Source of the DNA: Rhizobiales bacterium Ga0077524
GTDB taxonomy: Bacteria; Pseudomonadota; Alphaproteobacteria; Rhizobiales; Hyphomicrobiaceae
Reading direction: 5' to 3'
Length of the DNA: 39,432 nt
Assembly: GCA_001464755.1 (NCBI GenBank)
Contig: LNDR01000399.1
Coordinates: 1-39,432, forward strand
Under the pieces are notes generated by a model, which saw nothing but the letters and a program-made list of their open reading frames with translations, made no database searches and was not told the DNA's origin. The translations under genes and the position numbers were made by a program. This document shows, piece after piece, positions 34,696 through 39,432 of the stretch. Position 1 is the stretch's first letter. Each line of letters starts with the position of its first letter.

Positions 34696-34719
34696 CGTTC
34701 AGCCACGCGAGGCTGAACG
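34696..34719 (+). promoter_or_regulatory. 9-bp inverted repeat between sgaA and the MFS gene
   Basis: CGTTCAGCC (34696-34704) and GGCTGAACG (34711-34719) form a perfect stem with a 6-nt loop, ending 24 nt before the MFS start codon. It could be a terminator of sgaA, an operator or a leader hairpin; no T-run follows. Confidence 0.4.
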
Positions 34720-34743
34720 TGCTCGCACATTTCCCGAGAGATC

Positions 34744-35895
34744 ATGCCCCTTCTCATCCTCCTCGCGCTCGCGGCGTTTTCCAGCTCGCTCGCGATCCGC
34801 ATCCTCGATCCGATCGTGCCGGAGGTCGCCCGCGACCTCGGCACCGAGGTTGCGACTGTCGCCCTGCTGGCGTCCGCCTTCGCCTTCCCATGTGCGCTCG
34901 GACAGCCGATCCTCGGCGCGCTCGGCGATGCGGTCGGCAAGGCCCGCATGATCAAGGTCTGCCTCTCGCTGCTCGCGCTCGGATCGATCGGCGCCATGCT
35001 GGCCCCTACAATCGAGGCGCTGTTCGTCGCGCGCATCCTCACCGGCTTCGCCTCCGGCGGCATCGTGCCGCTGTGCTTCGCGACGGTCGGAGACCGCTTC
35101 GAGATGAAGGACCGCCAGGTCGCCCTCTCCCGCATCCTGACCGCCATTCTCACAGGACAGCTAGCGGGCGCGATCGGCGCCGGCCTCATCGCCAGCGCCA
35201 CAAGTTGGCGCGTGGTCCTTTCGCTGACGGTTCTCGCCAGCCTCGTAGCCCTTGCAGCTGCATGGCGCTGGCTGTTGCCGCTTCCGGGCGCAACCCGCAA
35301 GACCTTCACCATATCGGGCATGATGAGCAGCTATGCCCTCGTGCTCGCTCATCCCCGCGCCATCGTTTGCTACGGGGCCGTTTTCGTCGAGGGGATGGCG
35401 ATCTTCGGCATTCTCCCCTACCTCGCCGCTCTGCTCGAGGCCGATGGGACCGGGAGCATCCGCGAAGCCGGCTTCATCATTTCCGGCATGGCGATCGGCG
35501 GCATTCTTTACACACTGAGCGTGCGCTCGATGCTACGCCACATGAGCTATCTCAATCTCGTGCGCTGGGGCGGCGTGGTCTGCGGGTCTGGCCTCGCGGC
35601 ATTGGCGCTTCTCCACGCGTGGCCGCCCAAAGTCCTCGCCTTCGTGGCTGTCGGCTTCGGCTTCTACATGATCCACAACTCGATCCAGACCCAGGTGACC
35701 GAACTCGCACCGGAAGCCCGAGGCGCCGCGGTGGCGTTGCATGCGTTCAACTTCTTCCTCGGCCAGGCCGTCGGCCCTGTGCTCTACGGCCTCGGCATCG
35801 CCTCCCTCGGCGCTGCCGTCACCATCGGCATCTCGGCCGGTGTCATGCTGCTGCTCGGTCTCGCTACAGCCGCCGGTTTCGCACGGCGTGCCTGA
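34744..35895 (+). CDS. MFS transporter
   Basis: A 383-residue, probably 12-helix major facilitator superfamily protein. The loop between helices 2 and 3 has GALGDAVGKARMIK, a recognisable variant of the MFS motif GxxxDRxGRR, and helix 4 begins VARILTGFASGGIVP. Charged residues are few. The length and lack of extra domains fit a drug/metabolite efflux or sugar-type carrier; the substrate cannot be read from sequence. ATG 34744 has GAGAG close upstream. It lies 124 nt after sgaA and converges with the luciferase-like gene, 12 nt between stop codons. Confidence 0.88.
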   Translation: MPLLILLALAAFSSSLAIRILDPIVPEVARDLGTEVATVALLASAFAFPCALGQPILGALGDAVGKARMIKVCLSLLALGSIGAMLAPTIEALFVARILTGFASGGIVPLCFATVGDRFEMKDRQVALSRILTAILTGQLAGAIGAGLIASATSWRVVLSLTVLASLVALAAAWRWLLPLPGATRKTFTISGMMSSYALVLAHPRAIVCYGAVFVEGMAIFGILPYLAALLEADGTGSIREAGFIISGMAIGGILYTLSVRSMLRHMSYLNLVRWGGVVCGSGLAALALLHAWPPKVLAFVAVGFGFYMIHNSIQTQVTELAPEARGAAVALHAFNFFLGQAVGPVLYGLGIASLGAAVTIGISAGVMLLLGLATAAGFARRA

Positions 35896-35907
35896 TGCGC
35901 GGGCCCG

Positions 35908-36864
35908 CTACTCGGCTGCGGCTGCCTTCTTCGGCGGCTTTGGCCAGCGGCGCGCCACTTCGGGGATCACCTCCTCGACCAGGCGCCGTGTCTGCGCCAT
36001 CATCGCCTCGTCGCCACGGGCCACCGGCCGGACCACGAACTTCTCGACGCCGTTCTCGACGTACTCGGCGATCCGCTGGACGATATCGGCCGCCTCGCCG
36101 ACCGCGAAATATCCCGCCGGGTCTCGCTTCGTGCGCTTCTGATAGGACTCGCGCACCCGGTCCAGAACCGGGTCCCCCTCACGCCCGAAATAGAACGGGA
36201 AGCCGGCGCCATAGTGATCCTCGTCGATCGCCCGCCCGTAGCGCGCGGCGGCCGCCTTGATGGCTTTCACCACGACGCCCGCCTGCTCGGGCGTCTCCGG
36301 TCCCGCCTGCCAGCCGGTGCCCACGCGCGCCGTCCGCTCGATCGCGGCCTCCGAGTTGCCACCGATCCACATCGGGATGTCGGCCTGAACCGGCCGTGGC
36401 GAGATCGAGGCACCCTTGAGCTTGTAGTAGCGGCCGTCGAAATCGACGCTCTCCTCGGTCCATAGCCGCTTGATGATCTCGAGACCTTCATCGGTCTTGC
36501 CACCCCTGCCTTTGGTGTCGATGCCCAGCGCCTTCCACTCCGGAGCCGCCGGGCTGCCGACACCGAACGCCGGAAGGAGCCGCCCCTCCGACAGCAGGTC
36601 GATCGTCGCGCACTGCTTCGCCACAAGCACGGGATCGCGCAGCGCCAGCGAGATGACGTTCATCCCGAACTTGAGCCGCTTGGTGCGCCCCGCGACTGCC
36701 GCGATGGCCGTCATGCACTCGAGGATCGGCTCCCGGCTGACGACACGATCCGTCTGCCAGAAGCTGTCGATGCCGCCCTGCTCGCACAAATCGACCCAAC
36801 GCCAGTAGCCAGCGGGCGAGTCGAACGGAAACTCCATGAGGCCAATGCCAACTGCGACGGTCAT
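35908..36864 (-). CDS. LLM-class flavin-dependent oxidoreductase
   Basis: A 318-residue luciferase-like TIM-barrel flavoprotein, using F420 or reduced FMN to oxidise or reduce small molecules. Typical segments are GIDSFWQTDRVVS, KFGMNVISLALRDPVLVAKQCATID (start of the flavin-binding region), GRLLPAFGVG and PMWIGGNSEAAIERTARVGTGW. The C terminus is a basic-alanine tail. ATG 36864 is chosen because GGAGG lies 7 nt upstream and the barrel starts at once; an in-frame extension to 37305 is antisense to phnC. It is divergent from the phosphonate transporter operon with 109 nt between the starts, so the two might be co-regulated; whether it acts on phosphonates is unknown. Confidence 0.87.
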   Translation of the reverse strand: MTVAVGIGLMEFPFDSPAGYWRWVDLCEQGGIDSFWQTDRVVSREPILECMTAIAAVAGRTKRLKFGMNVISLALRDPVLVAKQCATIDLLSEGRLLPAFGVGSPAAPEWKALGIDTKGRGGKTDEGLEIIKRLWTEESVDFDGRYYKLKGASISPRPVQADIPMWIGGNSEAAIERTARVGTGWQAGPETPEQAGVVVKAIKAAAARYGRAIDEDHYGAGFPFYFGREGDPVLDRVRESYQKRTKRDPAGYFAVGEAADIVQRIAEYVENGVEKFVVRPVARGDEAMMAQTRRLVEEVIPEVARRWPKPPKKAAAAE

Positions 36865-36917
36865 CTTCGAGCCTCCAAACAACCGCAGCGGACATCTACC
36901 CTCCGCCGACGGCGCAT

Positions 36918-36935
36918 TCATTACATCTCTGTCAC
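36918..36935 (+). promoter_or_regulatory. possible half Pho box upstream of phnC
   Basis: CTGTCAC at 36929-36935 is a perfect copy of one PhoB-box half-site, 39 nt upstream of the phnC start. The preceding half (36918-36924) matches the 11-bp-spaced direct repeat poorly, so PhoB control is only a possibility. Confidence 0.25.
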
Positions 36936-36973
36936 ACGCGAGTGGTACTGGCCCTGCAACGAAGGAGAGAGCC

Positions 36974-37855
36974 TTGCAGCATCCCACACTCGAGATCGTC
37001 CGCGCCGCGAAGTCGTTCGTCAAGGGTGAGCGCGTGCTGAAGGACGTGTCGCTGACCATTTCCAAAGGCGAGATGGTTGCCCTGATCGGTGCCTCGGGCT
37101 CAGGCAAATCGACCTTGATCCGCTCGGTGGCGGGATTGATTCCCATCGACAAGCCGCTCGACGGCTCGGATGGCGAGATCCGTGCCTTCGGCGAGACGAT
37201 GCAGAAGAACGGCCGGTTGACGGCCGCCGCGAAATCCCTGCGGTCACGCATCTCGATCGTCTTCCAGCAGTTCAATCTCGTACCTCGGCTGCCGGTGCTG
37301 ACCAACGTCTGTGTCGGGTTTCTCGGCCACGTGCCGCGCTGGCGTGGGACGCTCGGCTACTTCACGCACGCCGAGAGACAGACCGCAATGCAGGCGCTCA
37401 CCCGCGTCGGGATCGCCGAGCAGGCGTTGAAGCGCGGCTCCGATCTGTCGGGTGGCCAGCAGCAGCGAGCGGCGATCGCCCGGTGTCTGGTGCAGGGCGC
37501 CGAAATCCTGATTGCCGACGAGCCGATCGCGTCGCTCGATCCGAGTTCCGCGCGAAGGGTGATGGACATTCTCGCCGAGCTCAACCGGGTGGACGGGATC
37601 ACGGTGCTCGTGTCGCTCCACCAGGTCGAGTACGCGCTGCACTATTGCCCGCGGACCATCGCGTTGCGCAAGGGCGAGGTGGTCTACGACGGCCCTTCGG
37701 AGGCTCTGACGCCGGCGTTTCTCGGCGAACTCTACGGCGCGGAGAGCGAGCAGTTGTTCCTGCCGGGCATCGAAGCGGCACGGCGCGAAGCACCTGCCAG
37801 ATCTTCCCGGAGGACCGGCCACGTCAACGGCCAGGCAGGCCTGCAACCGGCCTGA
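36974..37855 (+). CDS. phnC: phosphonate-type ABC transporter ATP-binding protein
   Basis: A 293-residue ABC ATPase of the PhnC group, energising uptake of phosphonates (or related phosphorus oxyanions). Walker A is GASGSGKST (39-47), the Q-loop region IVFQQFNLVPRLPVLTNV is characteristic of PhnC, the signature is LSGGQQQRAAIARCL, and Walker B is ILIADEPIASLD. It is somewhat longer than usual through a polar C-terminal tail. The start is a TTG at 36974-36976 with AGGAG about 7 nt upstream; an in-frame ATG at 36836 lies inside the divergent gene and adds unrelated residues. It heads the operon phnC-phnD-phnE. Confidence 0.92.
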   Translation: MQHPTLEIVRAAKSFVKGERVLKDVSLTISKGEMVALIGASGSGKSTLIRSVAGLIPIDKPLDGSDGEIRAFGETMQKNGRLTAAAKSLRSRISIVFQQFNLVPRLPVLTNVCVGFLGHVPRWRGTLGYFTHAERQTAMQALTRVGIAEQALKRGSDLSGGQQQRAAIARCLVQGAEILIADEPIASLDPSSARRVMDILAELNRVDGITVLVSLHQVEYALHYCPRTIALRKGEVVYDGPSEALTPAFLGELYGAESEQLFLPGIEAARREAPARSSRRTGHVNGQAGLQPA

Positions 37856-37974
37856 CGACCGCGGTCATGTCTTGTTTCCGAGGCCACTTCAGGGGGCGCC
37901 TCGTCACGGTCTCACCGGCGATCTCGCTGGCGAGGTTAAGTCGACAAAAATCGACAAGCTCATGAGGGTCAAAC

Positions 37975-38949
37975 ATGCTTCGCAAAATTCTGGCGCTGGC
38001 CGGCATCGGCCTCGCCGTTGCCGCCACGCCGGTCAAGGCCGCCGACGATCTCAACTTCGGCATCATCGCCACCGAGGCGAGCGCCAACCTGAAGAAGACG
38101 TGGGAGCCCTTCCTCGCCGACATGGGCAAGAAGGTGGGCGTAAAGGTGACTGGCTTTTATGCGTCCGATTATGCCGGCGTGATCGAGGCCATGCGCTTCA
38201 ACAAGGTGCAGATTGCCTGGCATGGCAACAAGTCGGCGATGGAAGCTGTCGATCGCGCCAATGGCGAGGTTTTCGTCCAGTCGGTCGATAAGGACGGCAA
38301 TCCCGGTTACTGGTCACACGTGATCGTGCACAAAGACAGCCCGTTCCAGAAGCTCGAGGACGTGCTCAAGTGCGACAAGAGCCTCGACTATGGCACAGGC
38401 GACCCGAACTCGACATCGGGCTTTTTGGTGCCAACCACCTTCATCTTTTCGGCGATGAACATCGATCCGAAGGCGTGCTTCAAGACCGTGCGAGCGGCCA
38501 ACCACGAGGCCAACGCACTTGCTGTCGCCAACAAGCTGGTGCACGCGGCCGCAAACAATAACGAAAACCTAAACCGTCTGAAGAAGACGGCGCCCGACAA
38601 AGCCGCAAATATCCGCGTGATCTGGACCTCGCCGCTGATCCCGTCCGATCCGATCGTTTGGCATAAGGGTTTACCGGATGCGACGAAGGAAAAGCTGCTC
38701 GCGTTCTTCTTGAGCTACGCCACGTCGGACCCAGCCGAGAAGGCGATCCTGGCTGAGCTCGGATGGGCGCCGTTCAAGAAATCGGACAACAACCAGCTCC
38801 TTCCGATCCGCCAGATGGAAGTCAACAAGTCCATCCTGAAGATCAAGGGCGACACCAAGTTGTCCGAGGCCGACAAGACATCGCAGGTCGCCGAGCTGCA
38901 AAAGAAGTTCGACGAGATCGGCCAGCAGCTCGCCGCACTGAAGAAGTGA
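37975..38949 (+). CDS. phnD: phosphonate-type ABC transporter substrate-binding protein
   Basis: A 324-residue periplasmic binding protein of the PhnD family. Residues 1-22 form a signal peptide (cleavage after TPVKA). The mature protein shows family segments LNFGIIATEASANLKKTWEPFL, VIEAMRFNKVQIAWHGNKSA (about 77-96), a Gly/Ser-rich anion loop TGDPNSTSGFLVPTTF, and NHEANALAVAN, where PhnD contacts the ligand. Ligand choice (2-aminoethylphosphonate, methylphosphonate, phosphite) cannot be read directly. ATG 37975 has GAGGG about 7 nt upstream. It follows phnC by 119 nt and precedes a hairpin and phnE. Confidence 0.92.
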   Translation: MLRKILALAGIGLAVAATPVKAADDLNFGIIATEASANLKKTWEPFLADMGKKVGVKVTGFYASDYAGVIEAMRFNKVQIAWHGNKSAMEAVDRANGEVFVQSVDKDGNPGYWSHVIVHKDSPFQKLEDVLKCDKSLDYGTGDPNSTSGFLVPTTFIFSAMNIDPKACFKTVRAANHEANALAVANKLVHAAANNNENLNRLKKTAPDKAANIRVIWTSPLIPSDPIVWHKGLPDATKEKLLAFFLSYATSDPAEKAILAELGWAPFKKSDNNQLLPIRQMEVNKSILKIKGDTKLSEADKTSQVAELQKKFDEIGQQLAALKK

Positions 38950-38971
38950 GCGGGCTCGAGCCCAGGTGATC

Positions 38972-39008
38972 GAGGGCGGCGCCGGCTCCTGCGGGCCGCG
39001 TCGCCCTC
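38972..39008 (+). terminator. intercistronic hairpin between phnD and phnE
   Basis: Bases 38972-38982 pair with 38998-39008 over 11 bp including one G-T wobble, with a 15-nt loop, followed by TCTTTCGTT. It resembles a partial terminator or 3' stabiliser that would let the binding protein be made in excess over the permease. Confidence 0.5.
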
Positions 39009-39042
39009 TCTTTCGTTAGATCTTCCAGCTGGGAAGCATTTC

Positions 39043-39432
39043 ATGTCCGCTCCACATCCAGCGCTCCCGACCGCCCCGCGGGTCACCCCCGCCCTGGCGT
39101 CCATCGTCGTGCCCCGACAGCCGATCCTGGCCCGTTCGCGTGGCTGGTTGATTACCGCTGGCCTCATCGCCTTGCTCGCTTGGAGCTTTGCGCCGGTGGA
39201 GATGCATAAGTCGCCATCGCTGTTCACCGACTGGCGAAACATGGCCGAGTTTCTGGCCGGTTTTCTCAAGCCGAATTTCCATGATTGGGACGTCTACCTG
39301 CGAGAGATGGTCGAAACGGTCCAGATCGCGATCTGGGGTACGGCTTTGGCCGTCGTGTTCGGCATCCCGATGGCTATACTTGCGTCCGCGAACGTCTCTC
39401 CCCAGTGGATCGTGCAGCCCGTGCGCCGCTTG
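39043..39432 (+). CDS. phnE: phosphonate-type ABC transporter permease (3' part beyond window)
   Basis: The first 130 residues of a PhnE-type permease run off the right edge. After a proline-rich cytoplasmic start there is a first membrane helix (GWLITAGLIALLAWSFAPVE, about 42-61), then NMAEFLAGFLKPNF, a typical PhnE segment, and the start of the transport domain in MVETVQIAIWGTALAVVFGI, leading to PMAILASANVSP. ATG 39043 has GGGAA about 7 nt upstream. It would form the membrane channel for PhnC and PhnD. A second phnE gene often follows in such operons but cannot be seen here. Confidence 0.88.
   Translation, partial: MSAPHPALPTAPRVTPALASIVVPRQPILARSRGWLITAGLIALLAWSFAPVEMHKSPSLFTDWRNMAEFLAGFLKPNFHDWDVYLREMVETVQIAIWGTALAVVFGIPMAILASANVSPQWIVQPVRRL

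Noticed and set aside
1-39432. CRISPR array, insertion sequences, prophage or defence-island genes
   Set aside because: No regularly spaced repeats, transposases, integrases or recognised defence genes were found anywhere in the window.

Overview
The window is high-GC, densely coded bacterial chromosome, most likely from an alphaproteobacterium of the order Hyphomicrobiales (Rhizobiales). The lineage call is inference from gene content and order: DUF4170, the run DUF983-SURF1-thrC-M16 peptidase-RimJ-type acetyltransferase, a divergent DsbD_N-protein/YqgE pair, a ppk-ppx pair, and a CyaC-type diheme/2Fe-2S cyclase. No tRNA, rRNA, CRISPR array, insertion sequence or prophage gene was seen. Several genes use GTG or TTG starts supported by good ribosome binding sites (thrC, CHASE2 cyclase, ppx, ppk, SURF1, phnC).

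Left part (1-7.2 kb): a partial OsmC-family gene, an RraA-type aldolase-like protein and DUF4170. Then on the minus strand a PhnZ-like HD-domain oxygenase, a two-part 3-hydroxyacyl-CoA dehydrogenase and an NDP-forming acyl-CoA synthetase, with a divergent fumarylacetoacetate-hydrolase-family gene. It reads as a loose catabolic neighbourhood, but no single pathway can be named.

Middle (7.2-28.5 kb): signalling and housekeeping. There is a membrane diheme/2Fe-2S protein with a degenerate class III cyclase domain, a DsbD_N-like periplasmic protein, yqgE, and a long minus-strand run DUF983 > SURF1 > thrC > M16 peptidase > acetyltransferase > membrane GGDEF/EAL protein, with start/stop overlaps at three of its junctions. 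The M16 gene is broken by an apparent 41-nt deletion, and the GGDEF/EAL protein has lost catalytic residues in both domains and carries a proline-rich tail of about 275 residues. Next come a nitroreductase, a FecR-domain protein facing a complete CHASE2-adenylate cyclase, ppx and ppk, and an M23 endopeptidase gene with a frameshift.

Right part (28.5-39.4 kb): an amidase, a cupin, and a 1015-residue FAD/Fe-S 2-hydroxyacid dehydrogenase divergent from serine-glyoxylate aminotransferase (a plausible glycolate/glyoxylate pair). Then an MFS transporter, a luciferase-like monooxygenase, and the start of a phosphonate-type ABC transporter operon phnC-phnD-phnE that leaves the window. The FAD/Fe-S gene carries an in-frame palindromic repeat in its interdomain linker.

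The points most worth a second look are the redox-type cyclase with missing catalytic residues, the doubly degenerate c-di-GMP-type protein, the deletion in the M16 gene, the repeat inside a coding sequence, and the orphan PhnZ-like oxygenase with a changed active-site position.
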